The notes under the pieces were generated by a model. That model did not search any database. It had not been told where the DNA came from and saw only the letters and a list, made by a program, of their open reading frames with translations. A stretch of 64,000 nt of DNA from Streptomyces longhuiensis (GTDB lineage: Bacteria > Actinomycetota > Actinomycetes > Streptomycetales > Streptomycetaceae), in contig NZ_CP085173.1 in the NCBI RefSeq assembly GCF_020616555.1, positions 7,890,001 to 7,954,000 of the forward strand, read 5' to 3'. Position numbers and translations under genes: made by a program. Each line of letters begins with the position of its first letter. Positions within the stretch are counted from its first letter, which is position 1. Shown here piece after piece: positions 17,406-26,233 of the stretch.

Positions 17406-18881
17406 ATGCACCGTAGCCACGTCGATGGCGTAGCCGTCTTCCGGCTCTCCGAGCCTGGGCCACTCCACGCGACCCTGCGCTTCGGGATCGGTGCACGCGA
17501 CGAGACGTACCGTACGCTCGGCATCAGCCGCCTGGTCGCCACCCTTGCCGCGCATGCGACGCGGCAGCAGATCCCGGAGCTGGCGGAGCCCGTAGTGTCC
17601 ACCACCCTCGAGGAGACTCGGTTCACCGTCTCGGGTACCCACCAAGAAGTTTCCGACTGCCTGGAAGCACTCTGCGCCGCACTGTCCGACCTGCCAGTCG
17701 GACAGCTCAGCGAAGTGGCGCACAAACTCGACGGCCAAGTCGCGAGCCCCCTGGACCTGCGAACCGCGGGTGCGCTGAACGCCCGGTACGGCACTCAGGC
17801 CACGGGCCTCGAGGGGCACGAGCGCAGCTCGCACTACCTGCCCACGCCGGACATGCTGCTCCGGCACGCCGCGGCCTGGTTCACAAGGGCCAACGCCGTC
17901 CTGACCCTGACCGGACCGAACCCCGCGGGCCTGCGGCTCCCACTGCCCCCGGGCGATCGCCCACGTCGTTCCCCACCCCAGGCCCGCCAATCACGCGCCA
18001 CCTGGACCCACCGGAACATCGACGGCGTTGCGCTGACCGTTGAAACCCCCGTCGCATCCGCGGCGGCGTCAGTCGCCCACCGGATTCTCCGAGAACGGGT
18101 GACCGCCGCTGTCGCTGGCCAGTCAATGCCCGCCGCCTCAACTGAGGCGGCCACAGCGCTGCACGACTCCCTCACGGTGGTGCGTCTACTTCTCACCCCG
18201 ACCCTTGCGGGCGATGCTGAGGGTACGGCTGCGACGATGTGGTCGGAGGCAATGAGCCTGGCCAGCAAGGAACCTGCTCCGGCCGAGGTGGCCCGGCACC
18301 GTTCCCCGTCGGAAGAGGCCCGGGAAGAGCTGGTCACCCTCGACGACGCAGCCCGTGCGGAGTTGTTCGGGACCCCTTTCCTCGACGAAGGCAGCCGACG
18401 CCGTGCCTTGGAGTGCGTGACCCCGCGGGACGTACGCGACGCCTGGCAACGGGCAATGGAACGCGCCCAATTGGTCGTCCCGGAAGGTCTACTGCTTCAC
18501 CTCACGGGCCCCGACGGGCGTCGGCTGTGGTGCACTTCCTGCTGGACCTGGGACGAAATCCCTCCGTGGGGACAGGTGTTCCGCCCACCGCTGGCGAAAC
18601 GCGCACTCAGGCGCACAGCGGAACGGCACAGGGTGATCCTTACCGGCGAGTCAGTGGTCTCGTGCACACCCGGCGCCCACCACGAACTCCGCTTCGACGA
18701 CGTCGTTGCGCTCGAACGGTGGGGTCCTGAGCGCAACTTGATCGGACGGTGCGGCTGTAGCGTCGGAGTCGATCCGGCCTGGTATCGCGGCGGGCAGCGG
18801 CTGATCCGGGCCTTGGACGATGCCATCCCAGCGGAACTCGCCTTCGACGGGGCTGAACTTGCCCCGCGGGCACGGCCGTGA
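17406..18881 (+). CDS. M16 (insulinase-like) peptidase-fold protein lacking the HxxEH site
   Basis: A 491-residue protein whose N-terminal half reads like an M16 domain: ATLRFGIGARDETYRTLGISRLVATLAAHA corresponds to the region where active members have HxxEH, but the histidines and glutamate are absent. It continues with TRFTVSGTHQEVSDCLEALCAALSDLP, a typical M16 beta-alpha unit. Inactive M16 subunits serve as partners of active ones or as structural proteins. A late C-x-C (RCGCSVG) is present. No active partner is visible nearby. Confidence 0.55.
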   Translation: MHRSHVDGVAVFRLSEPGPLHATLRFGIGARDETYRTLGISRLVATLAAHATRQQIPELAEPVVSTTLEETRFTVSGTHQEVSDCLEALCAALSDLPVGQLSEVAHKLDGQVASPLDLRTAGALNARYGTQATGLEGHERSSHYLPTPDMLLRHAAAWFTRANAVLTLTGPNPAGLRLPLPPGDRPRRSPPQARQSRATWTHRNIDGVALTVETPVASAAASVAHRILRERVTAAVAGQSMPAASTEAATALHDSLTVVRLLLTPTLAGDAEGTAATMWSEAMSLASKEPAPAEVARHRSPSEEAREELVTLDDAARAELFGTPFLDEGSRRRALECVTPRDVRDAWQRAMERAQLVVPEGLLLHLTGPDGRRLWCTSCWTWDEIPPWGQVFRPPLAKRALRRTAERHRVILTGESVVSCTPGAHHELRFDDVVALERWGPERNLIGRCGCSVGVDPAWYRGGQRLIRALDDAIPAELAFDGAELAPRARP

Positions 18882-19235
18882 GGCTGTCCCAGGACCGCGG
18901 TGTCGCTCATGTTCGGCTGGCTGTATCAACGATTTCATCGCAAACGGGCTTCCTCGGCGCACCTATTGCTCCACGGAGTGCCGGCTCCTTGATCTACATC
19001 CGTTTGAGTTCCGCCTCGCAGGTCGGCTGCGAGGTGGCAGAACATCGCCGCTGCGGGCTTTGGAGTCGGACGGACCGCGGCCGACCAGGCGCCGAGCGGG
19101 CACCCGCTGAAGACGGCGCGGGTCGCCGCGATGGGCGCGAGCGGGACCGATGCGGACGATGAACGGGGAAACGATTGCCCGCGTTCGCGAGTGCCATCTA
19201 TCGTGAACTCGTCGAGGCAGGGGGGGCTACTCACG
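18882..19235. other. Intergenic, no gene seen
   Basis: This 354-base stretch precedes the three-gene membrane module. Short frames here lack ribosome sites and coding character. It should hold the promoter of that module. Confidence 0.4.
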
Positions 19236-21314
19236 GTGAGTAGAGCCAGCAGCAAAGCCCGCGGATACCGGCAACGGGCATGGTTATGGACGCGCGACAT
19301 GGTGGCGTCGGGCTGCTTCAAGTTGGGGACCCTCTTCCTCACCCTCGCGGTCGTGGCGGCGCCGCTCTCCCGTCCCGCAGGCGTTTGGCCGGCGTCCGGC
19401 AGTGGCTCCGTACCGCGCACGTATCTTTCCGTCTTTCTTCTCGATCACGCATGCATCGTCCTGGCCCTGCTCGTATTCGGCCTGGGGGCGTGGGCGGCCA
19501 TTCCCGCCGCCCCGCCCGGCCCTGACGCCGCACTCGCCCCACCTGCCTCCGAGGAGCCCGCCCCACACCCCCAACGGAGATCGCTTCGAACAGCTGGTGG
19601 CGCCCTGTTCTGGCTCAGCGCCTGGCTTCTCGTCCTGGGCGGGCAGATGTTCGTGCTTACCGCGCGCGGCGGGTTCACGTGGCTGGTCAATCTCGGAATC
19701 GCCCTCTGTTCCGTACCGGTGTTCCTGGCAGGACGGGAGTTGCGTCGCACGGCCGACCGACGGGGACGAGCTGTGACGCGGGCCGCGTTCTGGACCGGGT
19801 GGACGCTGCGCCTGGCCCACTGGCTCTGCAGAACGGCAGGCGCCGGACTGGTCGCCTTCTCCGTGTACGCGGCCTCGGTCACCCTGGCCCGGCCGGGAGC
19901 GGACCGCCTGGCATTCCTCCTCGTTCTCGCGCTCAGTGTGTCCGCCGCAGCCGTCGGTGTCGTCGCCTTCCGGCTCGGAACGGTCGCCGGGAATGCCGCC
20001 AGGCGGCACTTCGGGCTGGCGACGCCTGGCCCATCGAGGCGCCTGTCGACCACGCGGAAGCTGCGCGTGGGCTCCATCCAGCTCACGAGCCTGGCGACCG
20101 GAACAGCCGGGCTCGCCGTCGTGCTCGTGAGCCTGCGTCTCGCGGTGGGCGACCTCGTGGCGACGGTGTCGCACCTGTCCTCACCGCACACCCTTCTCCT
20201 CGACCTCATGAGCCTGTGCGTCGGCGGCTGGGACATCTGGGTAGCGCTGGCCGCCTGGCGCGTAGCCCAGCGATTGCTCGGGACGGGCGCAGGCTACGGC
20301 GCACCTCTTCCCCGGCGCCGCCGGGTCCACGGCTGGGCCCTGCGGACAGCGAGTTGGGCGATGCGCCTTGGGGGAACGGCCGTACTGCTCCTCGCCGCCC
20401 TGGGAATGAAATCGGTATCCACGATTCCCGACCTGCCCGGATATCACGGGCCCCCCTGGTACATCCTTCTCGTGATTTTCCTGCTGGTCGGAACGGCCGG
20501 TGCCGCGGTCCTGGTATTCGCCTCCGTCCCGGCGATGAAGGCGAACCGGTACCTGGCCAATATCGTCACGTCCCCGGACCATATTTCCAGCGGGTCGTAC
20601 GTCCTATATCTCCGGCCGTTCGGCCAGGATGTCGGTGCCTCCGCGGCAACGCCCCTCGGCAAGAACCTGAACTTCTTCAACAACCCGGGCACGTGGATCA
20701 TGCAGTCCCACCGCAGCCACGAGGAACGCATCAGCGCCCTGTTTACCGAATTCGGGCCGCTGCTGGCGGTCGGCAGCCCCGGTGAGCAGGTGCCGGGCGG
20801 CGCGGGGGCGGCGCGTATGTACCTACCGCTCGACGACTGGAAAGGCACCGTCGGCCGGCTCATCGAGAACGCGGGTGTGATCATCATGGGGACCGGCCCC
20901 GGGCCGGGAACGCTCTGGGAGTACGCCGAGGTCCTCCGCCGCAGACACCCCACACGGCTCGTCCTGCTGGTGACGGACCCGATTGAATACCGACGCTTCA
21001 AGGCTTCGAGTGTCGCGGAGGCGGAAGGCGTGCTGTACGAACTTAAGAGCCGATACGGCGAGTCCTGGGAGACGCCCCTCCTTCCCGAACTGCCCGACTA
21101 CCTTTCCTCTCCAGTCGATCGGGCGTTCTGGTTCAAGTACATGGTCTATTTCACCAGTGATTGCGAACCTCATCTGGTTTCCGTGAACACCTCTACAGTA
21201 AGCGGAAATTTCCGGATGGACAGTTTTGTCGCCAAGAGTCGCCTCACTCCACTCATGAACCATTTACGAAGTATCCTGTCGGGCGCCTCATCGGCGATGC
21301 CGGGGCAGAAATGA
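19236..21314 (+). CDS. Multi-pass membrane protein with TIR/SLOG-like cytosolic domain
   Basis: I place the start at GTG 19236 after a run of Gs; ATG 19299 is an alternative. About ten hydrophobic spans fill the first 430 residues, in the order expected of an integral membrane sensor. From about residue 453 a soluble domain begins SYVLYLRPFGQD, then FGPLLAVGSPGEQVPGGAGAA, DDWKGTVGRLIENAGVIIMGTGPGPGTLWEYAEVL and RLVLLV. This motif series recurs in bacterial membrane proteins and suggests a Rossmann-like nucleotide or NAD-binding fold of TIR/SLOG type. The glutamate of LWEY could be catalytic. It overlaps the next gene by 4 bases. Confidence 0.7.
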   Translation: MSRASSKARGYRQRAWLWTRDMVASGCFKLGTLFLTLAVVAAPLSRPAGVWPASGSGSVPRTYLSVFLLDHACIVLALLVFGLGAWAAIPAAPPGPDAALAPPASEEPAPHPQRRSLRTAGGALFWLSAWLLVLGGQMFVLTARGGFTWLVNLGIALCSVPVFLAGRELRRTADRRGRAVTRAAFWTGWTLRLAHWLCRTAGAGLVAFSVYAASVTLARPGADRLAFLLVLALSVSAAAVGVVAFRLGTVAGNAARRHFGLATPGPSRRLSTTRKLRVGSIQLTSLATGTAGLAVVLVSLRLAVGDLVATVSHLSSPHTLLLDLMSLCVGGWDIWVALAAWRVAQRLLGTGAGYGAPLPRRRRVHGWALRTASWAMRLGGTAVLLLAALGMKSVSTIPDLPGYHGPPWYILLVIFLLVGTAGAAVLVFASVPAMKANRYLANIVTSPDHISSGSYVLYLRPFGQDVGASAATPLGKNLNFFNNPGTWIMQSHRSHEERISALFTEFGPLLAVGSPGEQVPGGAGAARMYLPLDDWKGTVGRLIENAGVIIMGTGPGPGTLWEYAEVLRRRHPTRLVLLVTDPIEYRRFKASSVAEAEGVLYELKSRYGESWETPLLPELPDYLSSPVDRAFWFKYMVYFTSDCEPHLVSVNTSTVSGNFRMDSFVAKSRLTPLMNHLRSILSGASSAMPGQK

Positions 21315-21859
21315 CCACTGACGATCCGGGGCGCCGAGCAGCCCTGCGCCGGACCGGCCCCACCGTCCCCGGGCAGTCGGACCCCGCCTCCACCCCACAG
21401 CCCGCCTCACCCACCGTCAGGAATCCGGATTTCATGGCCGGTTACGCACTGGCCGTCGAAATGGCGGACCGGGTCTCGGCCCGACGCGGTGCTGCCAACA
21501 GCTTCTTCTTGGGCATCCAGACCACGCTGCTGGCCGGTGTCGGCCTGGTGGACTCAACCGCCCACCGCGTCAGTTGGTACGCGGCACTGACCATCGCCCT
21601 GACTGGCTGCACCCTCTCCGCCTTCTGGTGGCTGCAACTCCGCAGCTACCAGCTGCTCAACCAGGCAAAGTTCGAAGTCATCAACAAGCTGGAGGAACAG
21701 CTGCCAGCCAAGATCTACACCGACGAGTGGACGAGCCTGAAGCAGCGCCGGAGACTACGCCAGTTCAGGTACCTCGAACTGGGCGAGACCGAACGTCTCA
21801 TCCCCCTTCTCCTGGCGGCCCTGCATGTTCTGCTTCTCGTGGGCAGACTGAGCGGATGA
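21311..21859 (+). CDS. 8xMP/RipA-like small membrane protein
   Basis: A 182-residue protein with an N-terminal amphipathic stretch (NPDFMAGYALAVEMADRVSARRGAANSFF), two close membrane spans (FFLGIQTTLLAGVGLV; YAALTIALTGCTLSAFWWL), a conserved cytosolic helix LRSYQLLNQAKFEVINKLEEQLP with EW, and a C-terminal span (LIPLLLAALHVLLLV). This matches my memory of the RipA-family octameric membrane proteins (8xMP), found near conflict and signalling genes. Start and stop overlap both neighbours by 4 bases. Confidence 0.7.
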   Translation: MTTDDPGRRAALRRTGPTVPGQSDPASTPQPASPTVRNPDFMAGYALAVEMADRVSARRGAANSFFLGIQTTLLAGVGLVDSTAHRVSWYAALTIALTGCTLSAFWWLQLRSYQLLNQAKFEVINKLEEQLPAKIYTDEWTSLKQRRRLRQFRYLELGETERLIPLLLAALHVLLLVGRLSG

Positions 21860-22164
21860 CCACGTACCTCACCGAAGCGGCCCGGCTCATCCGGAGCCTC
21901 CTACCTCCCACCGCCGAACCCCCGGGCGACGACGAGTCGTTGTTCCTTGGGTACGCGGTGCTGATGCGGGCCAAGGGCACCCGGACGACCGCCTCAGACG
22001 TCCACGACGCGTGGACGGCCTGGATGCTGAGTCGTGGCAGCGACCACCGGAGCCTCGTTCCCTTCGAGCAACTCTCTGGTGAGGTGCAGGCGCTGGACGC
22101 CGCCTACGTCCACGCGATCCACGCGGCGGCCGAACGGTGCGCGGGCGACGCTCGACGCGGGTGA
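21856..22164 (+). CDS. Small protein with RyR-like motif
   Basis: A 102-residue protein. The pattern ASDVHDAWTAWM...DHRSLVPFEQLSGEVQALDAAYVHAI resembles the RyR domain (H-x-x-W ... HxxLVPyeeLsxexxxxDr). RyR domains in bacteria have been linked by comparative genomics to nucleotide-signal systems. It may equally belong to an unnamed actinobacterial small-protein family. The ATG overlaps the upstream stop, so it is made with the two membrane proteins. Confidence 0.6.
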   Translation: MTTYLTEAARLIRSLLPPTAEPPGDDESLFLGYAVLMRAKGTRTTASDVHDAWTAWMLSRGSDHRSLVPFEQLSGEVQALDAAYVHAIHAAAERCAGDARRG

Positions 22165-22357
22165 GACCGGATCCCAACCCGCGATGGCAGCGTCGATGAG
22201 TCTTCGGTTTCCGGGGAGTCTCATCTGCACCAGGCGCAATCGGTGATGAGGTCGATGCTGATCGCTGACCGTAACCGCTCACTGTCGTGCGCTGAGCACC
22301 GGCCGTAGGGCGGCGTCGTACAGTGCCGACTTGCGTGTGGCATCTTCCATGGATCGA

Positions 22358-23488
22358 TCAATTGGACCCTCGGCCCCGCAGAGTGTGCTGCCGCATCAGC
22401 CGTGAGATGTCCTTCGCGGTGATGATCCCCACCAGATGGCCGTCGTCCACGACGAGGATGCGCATGCCGGTACTCGGGCGGAGCCGGTCGAGAGCCTCAC
22501 TCAGAAGATCACTGGGAGCGGCAACCGCGCACTGAGCGAGCGGGATCGCCACATCGCACACACGAAGATCCTCCCGGCGCGTTTCTGGTATCCCGGCAAG
22601 CGTGCGTACCTGAACGATCCCGCTGGGACGGCCCTCGAAATCGAGCAGCGGCACGGCTGAATGGCGGGACTTCACTGCCACCTCGTCGATGAACCGCTGG
22701 GCGGTCAGCCAGTCGGCACCGGTGGTCACCGGGCTGGACATGGCACTGTCCACCCGCACGCCCCTCAGTGCCGTGTGGATCACGGCGCGCTGCCGTTCCG
22801 CACCGGCGACGACCGTGATGAAGAGGCCGACGAAGACGAGCCACAGCCCGCCCGGCCCCCCGCGCAGGAGGCTTATCCAGCCGACAACCGTCAGCAGCAC
22901 ACCCACGACCTGACCGCTTCGGGAGGCCGCCCGATCCGCACGTTCCCGGTCTCCGGTGTGCCACCACAACGCCGCCTGCACCACCCTTCCGCCGTCGAGC
23001 GGCGCAGCGGGCAGCAGGTTGAACGCGCCCAGGAACAGGTTCGCCCAGCCCAGCCACACCAGAACGGCTGCGGGCACCGCCCAGCCCGACAGCTGGTGCA
23101 GCCCGATTCCCGCTCCGAGCGCGGAGCCCCCAATGGCCAGGCTGGTGAGCGGCCCGCTGACCGCCACGGCGAACGCCACCGCCGCGGTCCGCGGGCGCCC
23201 CATCCGGGTCATCCCGCCCAGCGCCCACAGCGTCACATCCTCGACCGCGATCTTCTTCCTGCGGGCAGTCACCGCGTGCGCGGTCTCATGGAGCAGCAGG
23301 CTGCCCATGAGCAGTACGGCTCCTACGGCACTGGCGAAGGTGTACACCGCATTCGAGCGCCCTGGAGTCCATACGGGGAGGGTCTGGCGGCCGAGACCGT
23401 ACGCGAACACAACCACCAGCACCGGCACACTCCAGTGCATGCGCAGCGGTATCCCGACCACCTGTCCGACACGAACCGAGCCGTTCAT
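22358..23488 (-). CDS. Site-2 protease (M50) with tandem CBS domains
   Basis: A 376-residue intramembrane metalloprotease. The zinc motif LLHETAHAVTARR lies near residue 70 in the second span and the third ligand region NLLPAAPLDGGR near 160, both intact. Residues about 250-376 form two CBS domains (DSAMSSPVTTGADW; LVVDDGHLVGIITAKDISRLM) that may bind an adenine nucleotide. It is the Rip3-like type widespread in actinobacteria. ATG 23488 is chosen because AGGAGA precedes it; a longer frame upstream lacks a site. Confidence 0.85.
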   Translation of the reverse strand: MNGSVRVGQVVGIPLRMHWSVPVLVVVFAYGLGRQTLPVWTPGRSNAVYTFASAVGAVLLMGSLLLHETAHAVTARRKKIAVEDVTLWALGGMTRMGRPRTAAVAFAVAVSGPLTSLAIGGSALGAGIGLHQLSGWAVPAAVLVWLGWANLFLGAFNLLPAAPLDGGRVVQAALWWHTGDRERADRAASRSGQVVGVLLTVVGWISLLRGGPGGLWLVFVGLFITVVAGAERQRAVIHTALRGVRVDSAMSSPVTTGADWLTAQRFIDEVAVKSRHSAVPLLDFEGRPSGIVQVRTLAGIPETRREDLRVCDVAIPLAQCAVAAPSDLLSEALDRLRPSTGMRILVVDDGHLVGIITAKDISRLMRQHTLRGRGSN

Positions 23489-23723
23489 CGTCGTCTCCTG
23501 CCGGCTCCGGAACCGGTCCACCGGGCAAGATCTCGCAACCTGCGCTCCGCAAACCGACTAGCACGGCACCCACCACCATTGTCGCTCCCCGCGGTCGGCG
23601 AGAGGCCCAGGGGACGCTCGCTTCTCGGTTCCGTGAACTCCGTTCATCACCTCGCTGCGCAAGTACGGGTGAGGAGAGCACCGGATCTAGGCTGGACGTA
23701 CCTCCAGCTCTGGGAGGTGCGTC

Positions 23724-24011
23724 ATGGAGCACAGCCACCACTTCCACCTAGATAAGGGTGATCACTCGATCACCGTGAACGTCGGGCCCGGGAGAAACGG
23801 AGAGATCGAGCTCCTGGTCAACGGAAAGGTGGTCGCATGCCAGCTGGAGCACGGCCCCGGGACGAGCCTGCTGACCGGCGAACTTCCCGAAGAGCCCACC
23901 CGCCAGTTCCGGGTCCGGATACGAGAGCCGCACCTCGCCCCGTCCAAGCCCAGATGCACGCTGGAGCTGGACGGCGTAGAGCAGCCCATGCCGGAGCGTC
24001 CCATGCTGTGA
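23724..24011 (+). CDS. Small beta-rich protein, unknown
   Basis: A 95-residue protein starting 7 bases after GGGAGG and diverging from the site-2 protease gene. It begins with a histidine-rich segment (MEHSHHFHLDKGDH) and continues as alternating strands (SITVNVGPGRNGEIELLVNGKVV split by turns). The histidines could bind metal. No family is recognised. Confidence 0.55.
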   Translation: MEHSHHFHLDKGDHSITVNVGPGRNGEIELLVNGKVVACQLEHGPGTSLLTGELPEEPTRQFRVRIREPHLAPSKPRCTLELDGVEQPMPERPML

Positions 24012-24109
24012 GCTCCCAACTGCGCGACTGCGGGCAGGGTCACGTGCGCAGCCTGCTCTCCGCAGCCCGACGGACCCCGCACCTCTCGTGCAATCAGTGA
24101 GGGTTTCTC

Positions 24110-24340
24110 AATAGGTTGCCTGCCACGGGCATCCGGTGCCGACATGCACCTCAAGGTCGGCTCGCAGGGTGGCGAGCTCGGCCATGCGCGTGTCGATGAG
24201 TTAGACCTTTTCCTCAAGCAACGCAGACGGTGCTTTCGCGGCATCCGGCGCGTCGCGCAATTCCTCGCCGTGCCGTGAGATCTCCGCCAGTGAGAATCCG
24301 AGCGCCTGCGCGGTGCGGCGTCGGCGGGGACGACACGTTT
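24110..24340 (-). pseudogene. MerR-family regulator remnant
   Basis: On the minus strand the sequence reads RRRTAQALGFSLAEISRHGEELRD, then an in-frame stop (TAA) after LLEEKV, then LIDTRMAELATLRADLEVHVG ending in a stop. This is the C-terminal half of a MerR/heavy-metal-type regulator, including the dimerisation helix, broken by one nonsense codon and lacking its HTH. It is a decayed gene. Confidence 0.65.
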
Positions 24341-24741
24341 CAGGTGTTGTTGCTGTCTTCGATCAGCGTCCTCCCGCCAGACTGGGACCGCCGTGTTGCA
24401 GGACAAGTCGCAACTAGGCATCGAAGTCGGACGTCCGCCTAAGGATCAACCTCGCCCGGTATTACTCCGATGGACTGCCTCGCGCTGCGGCGCCCGGCGC
24501 CCTTCAGCCGAAGTGGCGCGCTGAAGTCAGCGCCAGACGCAAGCGAGGACGGTCCTGGGAACCGCGCACCGTCGACCCAATCTGCCTGGCCTGCTGGCCT
24601 ACCTTGCGCCCGGGGCGATCTAGGGACAATCACTCGAAACGATGTAATCGATCTAGAAATTGGTCAAAGCGCGGCTGGTAGGTGAGAGATTTGCGACGCC
24701 CCTCACCACACGGGGGCTGAACACGCCGGAAGGAACGTCTG
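24341..24741. other. Intergenic, no intact gene
   Basis: The rest of the gap between the MerR remnant and the 24742 gene shows no supported coding sequence. The last 80 bases should contain the promoter of the SH3-like secreted protein; the segment near 24640 is locally AT-rich. Confidence 0.35.
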
Positions 24742-25095
24742 TTGTCACGCCGCCACGTCTTGCCGCTCACCGTCGGAATGCTCGCCGCCCCGCTGATCGC
24801 CATGTCGTCTCCCGCAGTTGCCGCCCCGGCCGGGCAAGCGCCTGTCGCACAGGTGGTCGCCAAGAAGGACTTCTGCCGCATCACCGCATCCTCGGCCACG
24901 GTCCGCGCCCAGCCGCGCAAGAATGCTTCAGCCATGGGTACGGCGTACAAGGGTGACACCTGTACAGCGCATCGATGGGCTGGGGGTGACGGGGCGTGGG
25001 TCAAGGTGACGATGAAGGGCACCGGTGCTACCGGGTATGTGCACTCTTCTCTCGTCGCCTGGGGCAAGGAGGAGCTGGCCCAGACCGGGCCCTGA
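24742..25095 (+). CDS. Secreted SH3-like (SH3b) protein
   Basis: A 117-residue protein starting at TTG 24742 after GGAAGGA. A signal peptide (LPLTVGMLAAPLIAMSSPAVAA) precedes a bacterial SH3-type domain: SSATVRAQPRKNASAMGTAYKGDTCTAHRW...GAWVKVTMKGTGATGYVHSSLV. Such domains bind cell wall or proteins outside the cell. Two cysteines probably form a disulfide. Confidence 0.8.
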   Translation: MSRRHVLPLTVGMLAAPLIAMSSPAVAAPAGQAPVAQVVAKKDFCRITASSATVRAQPRKNASAMGTAYKGDTCTAHRWAGGDGAWVKVTMKGTGATGYVHSSLVAWGKEELAQTGP

Positions 25096-25119
25096 CTGTT
25101 CAGTGCCATGAGGTCCGGC

Positions 25120-25148
25120 GGCGGTCACCCCGCCCCGGGGTGACCGCC
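25120..25148. terminator. Bidirectional terminator
   Basis: GGCGGTCACCCCG and CGGGGTGACCGCC form a perfect 13-bp inverted repeat with a 3-base loop. It lies between the stops of two convergent genes (25095 and 25168) and so should end transcription from both sides. Confidence 0.85.
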
Positions 25149-25167
25149 ACCGTGCTGGTGCTCGCGT

Positions 25168-25983
25168 CTACTCGGTAGCCGCTTCCGGGCTGGCCAGGCG
25201 GTAGGCGCGCGGCTTGTCGGATACCTGCTCGGCGATGCCTTGCCGGGCGAGGATGACGAGAGAGTTTGCGATTGCGCCAGAGCTCCGTTCGATCACTCGG
25301 CTGATCCGGGTCGCGGTGAACGCGTCCTGCGGGTGGGCCTGCAGGTGGTCGATGACCCTCTGGCGCAGCGCACCGGGGGCCAGCCGTGTCTTCGGGGCCA
25401 GAACCGGCACCTGTGTCCTTCCCTCGGCGTGGCGGGGCTCATCGGCGGCGGGCTTGGCAGGTCCGGCTGCCTGGGGAGCGCAGTCGGGCGCCAGAGTCGC
25501 GGTGTCGCTGTTCGCCTCGGGCGCGCGATGGGCTACGCCGTGTGCCGGCGCCTTCGCGGCCACTTCGGTCGCGGGGCTATCACCCGGCGTCGGCGAGGCG
25601 TCGGTCTTCGCGGCCTCCTCCGTGCGGACAGGCTTCGTGGCAGAGGACTCGTTCGGGGTGGCGCTGACGGTGTCGTCGGGCTCCTCCGTTTCGCCGCTGT
25701 CGGTGGGCTCGCCCTGGGCGCACCTCCAGCGGTCGGGGGTGCGGCGGGGCCCGGTGCGCTCGCCCTGGTCACGGATGGCCAGGCCGTGCTCTTCGAGGGT
25801 GGTGAGGGCCTTGCCAGCGGTGGAGCGGCCGATGCCTGCGGCCAGGGCGAGTTCGGTGACGGTCGCGCCGGGGGAGGCGAGGAGCTCGCTGTAGATCGCG
25901 GCGGGTGCGCCCGTCAGGCCGGTGAGCGGTTCGGGAGTGGGGACGGCGCGGCAGGTGCGGCCTTCGGTGGTGGTCTCGGACAT
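25168..25983 (-). CDS. Double winged-helix regulator at the end of the transfer operon
   Basis: A 271-residue protein with an N-terminal MarR-like winged helix (GATVTELALAAGIGRSTAGKALTTLEEHGLA, residues about 38-75), a long Ala/Pro/Glu-rich linker, and a C-terminal winged helix (GALRQRVIDHL...TRISRVIERSSGAIANSL...DKPRAYRLA). The C-terminal domain closely matches the N-terminal domain of the MoxR ATPase at 12534. It is transcribed in the same direction as the conjugation genes, separated from them by about 250 bases, and likely controls them or the MoxR locus. Confidence 0.7.
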   Translation of the reverse strand: MSETTTEGRTCRAVPTPEPLTGLTGAPAAIYSELLASPGATVTELALAAGIGRSTAGKALTTLEEHGLAIRDQGERTGPRRTPDRWRCAQGEPTDSGETEEPDDTVSATPNESSATKPVRTEEAAKTDASPTPGDSPATEVAAKAPAHGVAHRAPEANSDTATLAPDCAPQAAGPAKPAADEPRHAEGRTQVPVLAPKTRLAPGALRQRVIDHLQAHPQDAFTATRISRVIERSSGAIANSLVILARQGIAEQVSDKPRAYRLASPEAATE

Positions 25984-26233
25984 GGTGGGGCCTCGTTCCA
26001 GTGCGTTTGAGGGTGGGTGAGGTCCCCGGCCGGGGTGCAGCCGCAGGGGCGGTTGCGGGTTCGGCGGGCCGCGTGCGCAGCGCGGAATGCTCCCGCCGAT
26101 CCGCCCGCCAGGTCTCGGGATACGTGAACCCCGAGGCCCGGTGGGTGGACCACCATGGACGCTCTGGCCCGGGACGAAGTCAAGCCGCTCGCCCTACTCT
26201 CCGATCACAGCAAGAAAGGACGATCGGTGCTGG

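Noticed and set aside
22165..22357. Possible small gene on the minus strand (MRLVQMRLPGNRR...)
   Set aside because: No ribosome site, short, and overlaps the RyR-like gene end.
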